Below, piece by piece: positions 9,605 through 19,083 of a stretch of DNA of 64,000 nucleotides; the stretch's first letter is position 1; every line of letters starts with the position of its first letter. The notes under the pieces were generated by a model. It worked only from the letters and a program-made list of their open reading frames with translations. It ran no database searches and was not told where the DNA came from. The translations under genes and the position numbers were made by a program. This stretch comes from Enterocytospora artemiae (taxonomy: Eukaryota > Microsporidia), in the NCBI GenBank assembly GCA_038659295.1, contig JASNGC010000004.1:248001-312000 (forward strand), in the 5' to 3' direction.

Positions 9605-12376
9605 CTAGCAGCTCCTTATCAACAGATATTCACCATCATTAATTTCATCGTCTATCTGGCAAACGGTGTAATTTAGACCATCAAATCTTATAATCTCACT
9701 AGTACACATATAAATTTCCCTGAACCTCTTAATAGACCTTGGGTTTTCCATAACAAATGGATAGTTTATGATGTCGATACAAGTACTAAACGTGTTGTTG
9801 ATAATGGACGAGATGCTCCTGTCAATGTTATCGACAAGGTCGGTGTTTTTGTAGCTGAAGAATGCCACATTTATGGTGTTTTTAATATACTTCATAATCA
9901 CTATCAACCCATTTTCCAATAAATACTCTCCAGAATTATAAAATTTTATATTCAGGCATTTCTTGTAGAGATGAATGATTTGGATATTTTCCATAATATT
10001 GCTCTTCATGCACTCTGCCTTACTTGTCCTATATATATATTCTATATCATCGACCTTAGGATTGGTTAGCAGATATGTATGGATATGGTCTATGAAGTTG
10101 ACGTCTATTCGACTGTTGAGAACACCTACGTAATAGGTGGAGAAGGACACTGGACAAATGGCACTCGACACATTGTGAATGGGAATGGTGCCTTCAACAT
10201 CACAATTATCAGCCTGGAATTCCATACCATCGTCCACCATTCTAATGTCGCTCCTGCCGTATTCTTCATTTATTTTCTTTTCTAACAACTCTTTATTACG
10301 GACAATACTTCTTTCTATAAACAAACTGTACTTCCTATCATTAATCTTTACAAACAGACTCATGCCATTTCTAATCTGCTTCAGAATACTCCCAGGATTG
10401 ACCCTAGAGATGATTAAAATATCTCCAGTACCGATCCCATCAAGTGAATTGATCGCCTCTGTAATCTCATCACTGGTATTTTCCTTATAGACACCGAACT
10501 CGTCATACTTGCTATACTCCTTCAGTTCCTCTATGCTCTTTATCCTTACACTTCCTATTGCTTTCAAAGAGATCGGTGCTGTGCAGTTTACAATATCATC
10601 CTGGAATATTTTCAGAAAAACCAGCTTTCCTGATTTGTATGCTGGTGAAACAAAGAAACAAGCATTTGAGATGGTTCTCGAGACAGCTCCTGGAACAATA
10701 TCTGGTGTCCTGCTAGAAATCACATTCTTTTGTAAAAGCGTATAGAGGGAAGTATCATTAACCCTGATAAGATTACACTTATCACCACCATCTTCACACT
10801 GACCATTTCTTACATAATATACTTCCAAGTTGCTGGTGTTGTTTTTTCTGTTGACGAACAGCTCTATATTGTCAAATATTCCAATTTCCTCTTCACGGTA
10901 ACTCGTCATACAATATGCAGTATCAGAAATATTACAAATACCTGGTCCGTAATAATTGGTAATGCATGAGTCGTCCACATATTTAACAGGAACTTTGAAA
11001 TTATCACAACCAGATGTGTCATTGATGGAGATACCACCATCAATACTGCAACCAGTATCCTCTTTACCAATCCTCTTGTATACCAAATAATATGCTGAGT
11101 AGTCCTTTCTCTTTCCATTCACTTCGTCCCTACCTCCAAAATTCCAATCAAAAACCTCCCCACGACTAGCCTCATTAACCGATGCATCATTGAACTTGCA
11201 GAACTTATCTTCTACCTTCACAAACGAATAGAAATGGCCCTCATCGATGGAGCCAGAATGAACGATCACAGAGAACAGAGAATATACAGTATCCTTTCCG
11301 GGATTGATACCTGCAGAGTCATTGTTGGTGTCACCAAGAATATAATCTTTAAAGTCTATCCGTTCTGGATATACAAACTTCCCATTATCCTTCTTGTACT
11401 CCATATATTCCCAATCCATCACAAACCTATTTATTAGAATGAACACATATTCGGGCAGTTCTTTGTAAAATATTTGCTTGGTGGCTGGCTGGGAGCCGTG
11501 CTGTTCACAGGTATATCCCTCGATATTTTCTGGAGCTGTAATGGAATTCAGGGTTGATAAGACATTGTTGTCAGCACTTCTGCCACAATCGGTCTTTTCT
11601 ATGGACAATTGCATGTCTGTAAATATCTCTTCCCTTTTACTTGTGCAGCCACAGCTTGACTCTATCACACTAACAGACACACCCTCCAATACTCCCCTGA
11701 CCAACTCTTTGGATTCTATCTCTAGCTTGTCAATTAGCTTCTTACTGAACTCATGGACATCCTGATGCTCATGGATTGAGTTCACAAAAGGTAAATTGTA
11801 TATGAATTCGCTAGGTGTGAAGATCATACCATCACTTGCGTCACACCAATTGTACAGCCTCCTTAGTAGTGTAGAGTAGTATCCATTGGAGCTGTTAAGC
11901 TTTTTCCTGAACGACTCCATATATCTAAATGTCTGCAACAGGGAATTAATATAGCATGTTGCCTCCAGATTTGTAAATCCTATGAGAGATTGAGGGGGAG
12001 GCGAGCCAAATGACAAATCAAGAGTAACCCCATCCACATTTGGATCTGGATACGGCACATTTATGCCAAATGTGTTTGTATAGCGGGAAAACGAATAAAT
12101 AAAGGATGTGGAGGCACTGTTGTGTGTCCTGACATCAAGATCATCACTGTTATCCGTCATACTCACCTCGATATCATACTTTATATCTCTATATGAATAT
12201 CCCAAGTACTCAAATCCAACATACAGAGGAGTACAAGCACCCTCGCCATCATGGCTGTTCTTGAGCTTGGAGCTGTTCAATGTAAGTGTCACCTTTATCT
12301 TTTCCCCATCAATTACGAATATTCGGTACTGGCCAACTTTAAAAGGAGCCGTAAACGAAGCTATTGCTTGAGCCAT
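9605..12376 (-). CDS. UBP15: USP7/Ubp15-type ubiquitin hydrolase
   Basis: This 923-residue deubiquitinase has a MATH-like region at the N-terminus (about 1-110), then a USP catalytic domain (about 130-435). The Cys box is FTNLEATCYINSLLQ with the nucleophile near residue 141. The QDVHEF motif (QDxQEF in the family) lies near 205. The zinc-ribbon remnants CGC and YTCEQHG follow. The His box HSGSIDEGHFYSF has its His near 381, and FCKFNDASV supplies the third residue. The order and wording match USP7. The C-terminal half (about 450-923) probably corresponds to the ubiquitin-like repeats but is diverged. The start at 12376 follows TACCCTTCC. The gene is divergent from phosphomannomutase. Confidence 0.88.
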   Translation of the reverse strand: MAQAIASFTAPFKVGQYRIFVIDGEKIKVTLTLNSSKLKNSHDGEGACTPLYVGFEYLGYSYRDIKYDIEVSMTDNSDDLDVRTHNSASTSFIYSFSRYTNTFGINVPYPDPNVDGVTLDLSFGSPPPQSLIGFTNLEATCYINSLLQTFRYMESFRKKLNSSNGYYSTLLRRLYNWCDASDGMIFTPSEFIYNLPFVNSIHEHQDVHEFSKKLIDKLEIESKELVRGVLEGVSVSVIESSCGCTSKREEIFTDMQLSIEKTDCGRSADNNVLSTLNSITAPENIEGYTCEQHGSQPATKQIFYKELPEYVFILINRFVMDWEYMEYKKDNGKFVYPERIDFKDYILGDTNNDSAGINPGKDTVYSLFSVIVHSGSIDEGHFYSFVKVEDKFCKFNDASVNEASRGEVFDWNFGGRDEVNGKRKDYSAYYLVYKRIGKEDTGCSIDGGISINDTSGCDNFKVPVKYVDDSCITNYYGPGICNISDTAYCMTSYREEEIGIFDNIELFVNRKNNTSNLEVYYVRNGQCEDGGDKCNLIRVNDTSLYTLLQKNVISSRTPDIVPGAVSRTISNACFFVSPAYKSGKLVFLKIFQDDIVNCTAPISLKAIGSVRIKSIEELKEYSKYDEFGVYKENTSDEITEAINSLDGIGTGDILIISRVNPGSILKQIRNGMSLFVKINDRKYSLFIERSIVRNKELLEKKINEEYGRSDIRMVDDGMEFQADNCDVEGTIPIHNVSSAICPVSFSTYYVGVLNSRIDVNFIDHIHTYLLTNPKVDDIEYIYRTSKAECMKSNIMENIQIIHLYKKCLNIKFYNSGEYLLENGLIVIMKYIKNTINVAFFSYKNTDLVDNIDRSISSIINNTFSTCIDIINYPFVMENPRSIKRFREIYMCTSEIIRFDGLNYTVCQIDDEINDGEYLLIRSC

Positions 12377-12562
12377 GGAAGGGTAATCCAAAAAAATATA
12401 ATGCATAAGTGAAACAAACAAAATAGAATGGCCAATGGTGGCTGGGATTGGATGCCATTGATTCAGAGCCTAAGTCTCCCGGCTTAACTTTACTGCACTT
12501 ATTTTTATTACGTCACATATTATTAGTTTTCCAAAATTTAATCATGAAGTTTGTTATCCCTT

Positions 12563-13429
12563 ATGAGTGCTGGCGGAACCGATAAAAACTTGCTGGATAG
12601 CGCCCCATCGGTGAACAGACCCAATAGTGATATTCTTTTTTTGTTCGATGTGGATGGCACACTTTCACCAAGCAGGCAGAAGGCACCAGGAAGCATCTTG
12701 TTTATGCTGCATGAGTTAAAGAAGAAGGTGAACATAGCTTTTGTGGGCGGAAGTGATTTAAACAAGCAAAGGGAACAAATAGAATCCAGTAACAGCAGCG
12801 GCGTGTCCTGTGAGGATGTGCTGGAGCTATTCACCTATTCTTTCCCTGAAAATGGGGTCCAGTTCTACAGAAACACAGAGCTCATTAAGGACGATTCCTT
12901 CATAGAAAAGATTGGCGAGAAGAACTATACAAAACTAATCAATAAAATCCTTTTTTTATTAAGCAAGGTTGATTGTAAGAAAAGAGGTGTTTTTGTGGAG
13001 AATAGAAGAAGTATGATAAATGTGAGTATTATTGGTAGAAACTGCACCCAGGAGGAAAGAGAAGAGTACTTTGAGGAGGACAAGAGATGCAAGGGCCGAG
13101 AGAAGTTTGTCAGGGAATTGTACAAGGAACTGAAGACTGTAGACAATGATGATGAACAGTATATTCCTCTGACCGATATTGTTTGCAGCATTGGAGGGCA
13201 GATTTCGATAGACATTTTCCCCAAGGGTTGGGACAAAACCTACTGCATACGCCATATTAAGGAGACCACCATTGTATTCTTTGGTGACATGGTAGAAAAA
13301 GGTGGAAACGACTATGAAATATACAATCATGAAAAAGTAAGAGGCGTCCGGGTGTTTGGACCAGACGATACTCTGAAGAAGGTCAACCAGGAGTTGGAGA
13401 GGTTGGGAATGGATCCCATACATCAATAA
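12563..13429 (+). CDS. SEC53: Phosphomannomutase (Sec53/PMM family)
   Basis: This 288-residue cytosolic enzyme interconverts mannose-6-phosphate and mannose-1-phosphate for GDP-mannose supply (GPI anchors, O-mannosylation, dolichol sugars). The HAD-type nucleophile motif is FLFDVDGTLSPSRQ near residues 25-40, where the first Asp is phosphorylated. VAFVGGSDLNKQ-like (AFVGGSDLNKQREQI), FSENG-like (YSFPENGVQFY), SIGGQISIDIFPKGWDKT and VFFGDMVEKGGNDYEIY are all PMM signatures. The length is slightly over the usual 245-260. The ATG follows TATCCCTT. Per1, a GPI enzyme elsewhere in this window, depends on the same sugar supply. Confidence 0.95.
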   Translation: MSAGGTDKNLLDSAPSVNRPNSDILFLFDVDGTLSPSRQKAPGSILFMLHELKKKVNIAFVGGSDLNKQREQIESSNSSGVSCEDVLELFTYSFPENGVQFYRNTELIKDDSFIEKIGEKNYTKLINKILFLLSKVDCKKRGVFVENRRSMINVSIIGRNCTQEEREEYFEEDKRCKGREKFVRELYKELKTVDNDDEQYIPLTDIVCSIGGQISIDIFPKGWDKTYCIRHIKETTIVFFGDMVEKGGNDYEIYNHEKVRGVRVFGPDDTLKKVNQELERLGMDPIHQ

Positions 13430-13763
13430 AGAGAATATGCTTTTATAACTATTCTCTTAATGTTCCTGTAAATCAGCCATTTTTCGAGCAAAGTAACCTG
13501 TTTATATTAGTAAACCTCATTTTCCTGCAAGGCTTTTGCTTTGGGGAGGTTGTATGAGTTGTGATTAAGAAGCTTGATATGTATCTTAAGCCACAAGTCT
13601 AGACAATTCTTTGTTTGGATGCAAAAAGCTTGTAGAGGGAATACAGAAAATCATTGCAATGGCTTTCATGCCCGTGTACTCTGATCACTAAGCCACCAAT
13701 TTTCAAAAACAATAAATTGCCCTACTCCTTAATATAAAGGATTAACAGAATTGATGCCCCAGC
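13430..13763. other. Intergenic, nothing recognised
   Basis: This 334-base spacer lies between phosphomannomutase and the secreted protein. Only short frames are present. AAAATAATCC-type AT runs and the CCC box of the following gene (GATGCCCCAGC, ending at 13763) are the only features seen. Confidence 0.5.
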
Positions 13764-15506
13764 ATGATACTTAATCTTATATTCATTCCCACACTCTCTT
13801 TGATATCTTTGATAGATGTAGCTAAGTGCAGTGCAGGCGATAACCCTAGAGGAGCTCCTTTTCACAAATCTGTTCCAACAGTACTGGGTAAAGACGAATA
13901 CACAGATGACTCTGCAAAAAATATTAACTACAAATCTGTTCCAATAATGCTGAGTAAAGACACATGCACCAACACCTCGTCATGTGAATTCTTCAAAAGA
14001 AGTTCTTTTTTGAGTGTTTTCACATTTAATAAGGAATTCTGTAATTTGCAAAAGTTCAAAAATACTTTGCATAAAACACAGACAGATACAGATCATAAAT
14101 ACAATATTTCCTATGGCATTGCATGCTTTCCTTTGCAGAAAGATGATGAGAAACTAGCATCAATCAAGGCCTGCGAGGAATGCATCAAAAATTTAGCGAC
14201 ACTTTATGAAATTAAATCCACAATCTATAACTGTGGCATGGACAATAAAATTAAGGAAAATTCTAGCAAACTGGGATTGCTGGAGATTTATACTGATGGA
14301 GAAAAGAATTTTGTGAAACTTAAGTATAAAAGTAATGGGTTTTTGGGGTGGAGGAGGCTTATAAGATATAATTATTATCTCTTGGCAAACCATAAGGAAA
14401 AAGTTGAGGATAAGGGAGAAATTGTGGCAGTCAGTCCTGACCTGAAAGTCATTGTCCCTTGGAATCAGTCTGATGGAGAATTTGAAATTAGTAAAGCCGG
14501 AATTAAAGATATAAGTGGCAAGATAAAAGTCTTATTGGAATCTATAAAATCTGAAAAAATGAATTATACTCTAACAAATAGAGCATTTCAAAGTGCTCGT
14601 ATAAAACCAACCTTGATTGAATACGATCCCAATGAAAAAAAGAGCAGTCCTACATCTATTAGGTATTTCAAACCCCCAACTCCTGCCAAATCAAAGCCCA
14701 TAGCACTAGCAACAAAACTTGAGACAGCTGAATCATCAGAAGACAATACAGGAGCATACTTTGTCGAAACTGAGTGCTTGCCATTGAATTTTATTAACAA
14801 CACCACCAAATTTCATGCATATAATTTAGCTTTGATTCCGCCTGAAAAAACCAAAGGCCAAGACCTCTGTTGTGATTTCCATGCCAATGAAAGAATTCTG
14901 GTGAATGTAACTATCAAAGATAAGAAGAATCCTAATGTAATTGGAGAGTGTATTTTGACAGAAAAGCCTAGAAAAAGATATGAGAGTTCTGATGATATAT
15001 TGTATATTTGTAAACAGTGTATGAATAATTGTGAAACTTTTATCCAAAGGATTTTAACCAAAATGTTTATTTTCAATCTAAGTCGAATTCATGAAGTTAA
15101 GGTTGACGGCCAATCCTACCATCTAATAACAAATGAATTTGGAGACATACTGACAATCTCCAGTAGAGGGTGGTGGGGCAATTTACACGCTTTGGTCTAT
15201 GACAATAAGGGTTCTTTTGCATTATACAATTTAAAAACCAACAAATTCTCAAGATTAGATGAGGCATTCTTCTTGAGTAGGAGACACAAGTCACTGATCA
15301 AAACTACTATTCGGACTATCGAGTACATAGAAAAAAATTTTGAGAATAAAGTAACGTTTATAGCTGCAATTAAGGAGGCTGCTAAAAGTTCAGAATCCGA
15401 GGACAATAATATTCCTACAACAGCAAAATGTTGCGTTTTAAAAGTGAAGTTTGAACGCGATCGAGAAAGTAAAAATCCAAAATTAGTCAAGGATCAGGTC
15501 TACTGA
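13764..15506 (+). CDS. Secreted protein with an internally duplicated Cys-containing domain
   Basis: This 580-residue protein of unknown family opens with a classic signal peptide (MILNLIFIPTLSLISLIDVA, cleavage likely just after, near AKCSA). No later membrane segment is obvious, so it should enter the secretory route. Two halves share the same order of landmarks: YGIACFPL, then ACEEC, then SNGFLGWRRLIRYN (about 117-205); and VIGECILTE, then ICKQCMNNC, then SRGWWGNLHALVYDN (about 392-482). The Cys pairs and the G-x-W-like strands suggest a duplicated fold. A short tandem repeat (KSVPTVLGKDEYT and KSVPIMLSKDTCT) precedes the first domain. A Pro/Lys/Ser linker joins the halves. The start follows GCCCCAGC. 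A host-facing or spore-surface role is inference only. Confidence 0.75.
   Translation: MILNLIFIPTLSLISLIDVAKCSAGDNPRGAPFHKSVPTVLGKDEYTDDSAKNINYKSVPIMLSKDTCTNTSSCEFFKRSSFLSVFTFNKEFCNLQKFKNTLHKTQTDTDHKYNISYGIACFPLQKDDEKLASIKACEECIKNLATLYEIKSTIYNCGMDNKIKENSSKLGLLEIYTDGEKNFVKLKYKSNGFLGWRRLIRYNYYLLANHKEKVEDKGEIVAVSPDLKVIVPWNQSDGEFEISKAGIKDISGKIKVLLESIKSEKMNYTLTNRAFQSARIKPTLIEYDPNEKKSSPTSIRYFKPPTPAKSKPIALATKLETAESSEDNTGAYFVETECLPLNFINNTTKFHAYNLALIPPEKTKGQDLCCDFHANERILVNVTIKDKKNPNVIGECILTEKPRKRYESSDDILYICKQCMNNCETFIQRILTKMFIFNLSRIHEVKVDGQSYHLITNEFGDILTISSRGWWGNLHALVYDNKGSFALYNLKTNKFSRLDEAFFLSRRHKSLIKTTIRTIEYIEKNFENKVTFIAAIKEAAKSSESEDNNIPTTAKCCVLKVKFERDRESKNPKLVKDQVY
13866..13970 (+). repeat. Short imperfect tandem repeat inside the secreted-protein gene
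   Basis: AAATCTGTTCCAA begins both copies (13866 and 13932), and both continue to a GTAAAGAC; the copies are 66 bases apart and encode KSVPTVLGKDEYT and KSVPIMLSKDTCT. Position and phase show an in-frame duplication of 22 codons with later drift. Confidence 0.75.
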
Positions 15507-16001
15507 AAAAGAAAGATTGATCATTCAATAACATGATCATAAATCATTTATGAATAATGCTGTGGGTTCGAGCGGGATACATGAAGTGGAGATTAATAGG
15601 ATGAGGATCCGTATAACTTGAAAAATTAGAAGGAATCGATGAGCTCAATTTAGAAATGATATTCTTGGTTTTCCATCCTTCTATTTTATGCTACATTTTC
15701 ACGGTCTTAATATGGTATCATCCATATCATCTGGATTGGGACTCGTAATTGGCTATATGCTAAATAATGGAAATCATTTATTTGGAAAGAGCTTTACGAA
15801 TATTCTTGTAACTCTGCCAATAATTCATTTTGAATAAAATGGTGAATTCAGTGATTTTACGCAGTGTTGGATTTTTTATTGTGAAGATAGTTTGTGTTTG
15901 TAGAGGATAATTCTTAATTGTTATGCTCTTAAAAACTAGCCGTGTTTATTTTTTCCTCCATCCCAGCTTCATTTATTTCAGTATTTCCCCAAAGCCCCTC
16001 T
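15507..16001. other. Intergenic with one weak small frame
   Basis: This 495-base spacer lies between the secreted protein and TAF11. It holds one possible 49-codon frame at 15688-15837 (listed separately) and the CCC runs before the TAF11 start. No RNA gene was recognised. Confidence 0.5.
15688..15837 (+). CDS. Possible small ORF, 49 aa, hydrophobic
   Basis: An ATG-to-TAA frame of 49 codons with a Gly/Ser/Leu-rich hydrophobic centre (SSISSGLGLVIGYML). There is no CCC box directly upstream, and the frame continues above the ATG for about 14 codons. It could be a relic of a membrane-protein gene. Weak candidate. Confidence 0.2.
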   Translation: MLHFHGLNMVSSISSGLGLVIGYMLNNGNHLFGKSFTNILVTLPIIHFE

Positions 16002-16442
16002 ATGACCGATTCCTCTGACTCTTCCGACGAAAATATTAGCTTGTATTCCGAAGAAGAGGTCTATAAAACTAAGAACGACCACTCACTCCACAAGATAATC
16101 TCCTCCATGCCCATTGAAGATCAACGACGATATGGAGCATTCCGTAATGCAAACTTCACCCGAGGGAGCATCAAGAAGTATATAAACCAAGTTATTGGGC
16201 AGGCGGTTAATCCCAACATTGTGATTGGTGTGAGTGGGCTTTGCAAGGTATTTGTGGGTGAGCTGGTGTCTGAAGCCAAAGAGATCCAGAGACAGGAGAT
16301 GGAGCAGATGGATGGTACTCGAAACCTGGAGAAGGCCAACTTGGGACCACTCCTGCCATCACATATTGACGAGGCCATAAGAAGGCTCTACAAGAAGATG
16401 CCAAATATGAAGGTGAATAAAACTGCTCCGTGGAGACGCTAA
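16002..16442 (+). CDS. TAF11: TFIID subunit TAF11
   Basis: This 146-residue protein has the TAF11 (TAFII28) histone fold: RRYGAFRNANFTRGSIKKYI, then VNPNIVIGVSGLCKVFVGEL with VSEAKEI, then GPLLPSHIDEAIRRLYKKM. In TFIID this fold pairs with TAF13. Residues 1-45 are acidic Ser/Asp-rich and probably disordered, as in other TAF11 proteins. The length is short but complete for the fold. An upstream in-frame start is possible, but the ATG at 16002 follows AAAGCCCCTCT and is preferred. Confidence 0.93.
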   Translation: MTDSSDSSDENISLYSEEEVYKTKNDHSLHKIISSMPIEDQRRYGAFRNANFTRGSIKKYINQVIGQAVNPNIVIGVSGLCKVFVGELVSEAKEIQRQEMEQMDGTRNLEKANLGPLLPSHIDEAIRRLYKKMPNMKVNKTAPWRR

Positions 16443-16629
16443 TGAAAAATATGACTTTTAAGCGTGGCATCAGGAAATATCGGCCATTTAGATTTGTAGC
16501 AGCCACTTGGTGTACATCGAGTGGTCTGCAATCCTGGTGCCAATTTCCATATACTTTTAACAAGAAACTCAACACAAAGAATAGATTAAACATTTATATA
16601 ACTGTCTTCCAAAGTGTGGATGGTTTGTC

Positions 16630-17259
16630 TTAGTAAACTACCATAAATGCATAGCACAGGTATGTCAACAACAGCGGATATCCTATAATTATGGACTTGT
16701 CGTGCAGATTCATCCTCAAACACAACACATTTGTAGAGACAAAACAGCTCCATGCGGCCGCCATAACCCCAAGGCTGAATCGAACAGAAAATGGTACCCT
16801 TGAAAAGTACAGGAAGATGTGTATGAACGCAAAGAAGAGAACCGGTGAGAACGAATACCCGACTATGGAGCAGACCTCTACCATTTTTACTGCATTTGAT
16901 GACACCATCTTCAGCAGGAAATACAGGAAGAGTGAGGAGCAGAGTGTAATTGTGTAAATGTATCCATAGTGTAGCTTGCCACAGATGATCATAAACATTG
17001 TAAAAGAAATCAGAAATAGTATGGGTCCGGTGAGATCATTCATCATATAATCCATACTATTTGAAAACACACTCAGCGGGAGGGTGCTCTCCTTCTTTAT
17101 GAGCTCAAAGTCGATTCCCAGCTCTTTCAGAAGCGGCTCGTCATCAGGAAGATCCCCCATAAGAGCAGATTTGATGTCGAATCTCGCTTTCTTGGCCTCA
17201 GAACTGTTTTTTGCGTTGTTTGATGAATAATTTGTGGAGCTGTTGTTGTAACTTTGCAT
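16630..17259 (-). CDS. YIP1: Yip1-family Golgi/ER membrane protein
   Basis: This 209-residue protein has a polar N-terminal region (1-70) followed by about five membrane segments. The Yip1/YIPF5 diagnostic segment is present: LLKELGIDFELIKKEST, then DLTGPILFLISFTMFMI and GKLHYGYIYTITLCSSLFLY. Near residue 130, SIVGYSFSPVLFF matches the family GY-x-x-x-P motif. Yip1 proteins bind Rab GTPases and act in ER-to-Golgi vesicle budding. The ATG follows TTTAAGCCC. Ykt6, Use1 and Trs23 in this window work in the same traffic step. Confidence 0.9.
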   Translation of the reverse strand: MQSYNNSSTNYSSNNAKNSSEAKKARFDIKSALMGDLPDDEPLLKELGIDFELIKKESTLPLSVFSNSMDYMMNDLTGPILFLISFTMFMIICGKLHYGYIYTITLCSSLFLYFLLKMVSSNAVKMVEVCSIVGYSFSPVLFFAFIHIFLYFSRVPFSVRFSLGVMAAAWSCFVSTNVLCLRMNLHDKSIIIGYPLLLTYLCYAFMVVY

Positions 17260-17584
17260 GGGCTTAAATTTTTTGAATAAATAAATTGTGTGGATGCAAC
17301 AATAATTTTGTGGGGATCAGTACAATATGAAGATACATGGAAACCAATAGGAAGACTGATGTATGGTATTAATTTGATAATGGCCGTCGGTATAAGCGAA
17401 TTATTAAAAACAACCTTTTAATTGTGAATACTCGCATAGTTTTCTGAGGTTCTAAGAAATTCAGCATAATGCATCTTGCAAACGCATACATTAAGTAAAA
17501 AGTCAAGTCAATAATATCACTCATCTTTATTATATCAGAAATCGTGTTCAAACCTCACACCTATGTACATTTGAAACCCAGCTA
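17260..17584. other. Intergenic with one weak small frame
   Basis: This 325-base spacer lies between two minus-strand membrane-protein genes. Apart from a 51-codon frame (17369-17524) I see nothing recognisable. Confidence 0.45.
17369..17524 (-). CDS. Possible small ORF, 51 aa
   Basis: An ATG-to-stop frame with a hydrophobic start (LTFYLMYAFARCIMLNFL) and a basic end (RLFLIIRLYRRPLSN). It is single-pass-membrane-like, but there is no CCC box before the ATG. Low support. Confidence 0.2.
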   Translation of the reverse strand: MSDIIDLTFYLMYAFARCIMLNFLEPQKTMRVFTIKRLFLIIRLYRRPLSN

Positions 17585-18880
17585 TTACTTGCCACTTCCA
17601 AACTGACGAACTATATGACTGCACGAAGAATACATCCCATGCACCGCTATCACGAAACTGGAAATTGTCGAAAATATTGGGAAGAATACAGAAATCCGAT
17701 CCTTCTGGGGAAGGCGTTTTCTAAGTAACAATTGGGATACAAACGAAAGGAAAATAACCAGCAGCATAAATCCCGACATTCCTATTAGAATGGCCTGTGC
17801 ATTCTGAAGAAAATGGAAAATGGAACTTAACACCCCTGAGGCCAGATAAAGCAGCGGCTTACAATAGTACAAGGAGTTACTGGAGGATGCATTAACATTT
17901 CCAACACCGTCAACCTCTTCCTTGCTCTGAGATCTTCTATGGTTTTTATACTTTGATAGAATCAATTCGATAACATTTGAGAACATAAACATAATTCCAA
18001 AAATTGGCATTACATAGATTAGGGACTTCAAGACTGTTGAGACTTGCCTGGACAACTCATGCTGGAATATCACATCCGTCAGTTGAGACAGATCGGATTT
18101 CACAGAGTTTTTTGAGCTTAACATAAAGCCGTTTACAAAATAGATGTAAATCAGCGCAAGAATAATACTAGTGTATTTATAGGGGGTTGACAGATCGCCA
18201 ACCACCTCCAATGGCAGCCTGTTGCACTCATTAAATCCCATAAAGAAGAAAAAGGCCACAACCACATTGTTTAGCAACTCACCAGAATTAAAGGGGTCCG
18301 ATGAATGCTGGAGCAGATAGCACTCTTTTATCGAAGAGATTTCTGAGTTGTACAAGTATGACAGTGGAATTACCAGCCCTATCATCGATAGAGAAGCCAC
18401 CTGTAGAATCGACAGCAGAGTCATAAACTTCTTTCGGAAGGAGTTGGGAATAAGACATATCAACGGAAATACGAAGAATGTAAAGTATACAAGATCTAGT
18501 TTGACAGAACCCACCTTGAAGCCAATGGCCTTGTCCTGATTTAGCAGGTTCAAAGACTCCAGGAGCCTGGGAACAAATACAGCACAACATCCAGGAACCA
18601 CAAGAACACATAACATACAAAAATAACAATTTCCCAAGAGCGGTGAAATGCCCTCACTGATATAGACAGGATCTGCTCCACCAGAAGGTATAATTCTAGC
18701 AAGCTCGGCATAACATTGAGAAAAGATATACACCAGTGCCGATGCAACCAGGAGAGCCAAGTTGATGCATGCCGGTGATTTTGAAATGCTAGACATTTCC
18801 TGAATTCCAAGGAGCACACCAGTCCCAACCGTCGAAATAAGAATGTATTTGATGACATCAAGAGTCGTGAAAGTCTTCAT
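17585..18880 (-). CDS. Amino-acid permease, APC superfamily
   Basis: This 431-residue transporter has about 12 hydrophobic segments. The N-terminal helix 1 break STVGTGVLLGIQ, then a second helix ending CYAELARIIPSGGADPVYI, is the APC-family landmark (xAExxxxxPxxGG). Another conserved polar spot, FFFMGFNECNRLP, lies mid-protein. It would take up amino acids from the host cell or move them within the parasite. The start at 18880 follows TTTTTCCCCTCATTTT; the frame is open further upstream but the extra N-terminus lacks the signal. A second, broken permease of this superfamily lies at 53.5-54.9 kb. Confidence 0.85.
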   Translation of the reverse strand: MKTFTTLDVIKYILISTVGTGVLLGIQEMSSISKSPACINLALLVASALVYIFSQCYAELARIIPSGGADPVYISEGISPLLGNCYFCMLCVLVVPGCCAVFVPRLLESLNLLNQDKAIGFKVGSVKLDLVYFTFFVFPLICLIPNSFRKKFMTLLSILQVASLSMIGLVIPLSYLYNSEISSIKECYLLQHSSDPFNSGELLNNVVVAFFFFMGFNECNRLPLEVVGDLSTPYKYTSIILALIYIYFVNGFMLSSKNSVKSDLSQLTDVIFQHELSRQVSTVLKSLIYVMPIFGIMFMFSNVIELILSKYKNHRRSQSKEEVDGVGNVNASSSNSLYYCKPLLYLASGVLSSIFHFLQNAQAILIGMSGFMLLVIFLSFVSQLLLRKRLPQKDRISVFFPIFSTISSFVIAVHGMYSSCSHIVRQFGSGK

Positions 18881-19083
18881 AAAATGAGGGGAAAAATTTG
18901 TAAAAATAACAAATATTTGAGTAATATGCAAAATGTGAAATATTATGAGTATAAGTATGACCAATTAGTGTCGCATTTAATTAGAATTTTCATTTAACCA
19001 TTATATTTCCAAATTTGAATGTGGATGAATCTCAGATCAGTGGACAGGAGATTTTGGATGCCACTGACGATACATGCAACATT

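Noticed and set aside
15560..15590. GGGTTCGAGCGGGATAC as a possible tRNA T-arm
   Set aside because: No matching acceptor, D or anticodon stems could be drawn around it.
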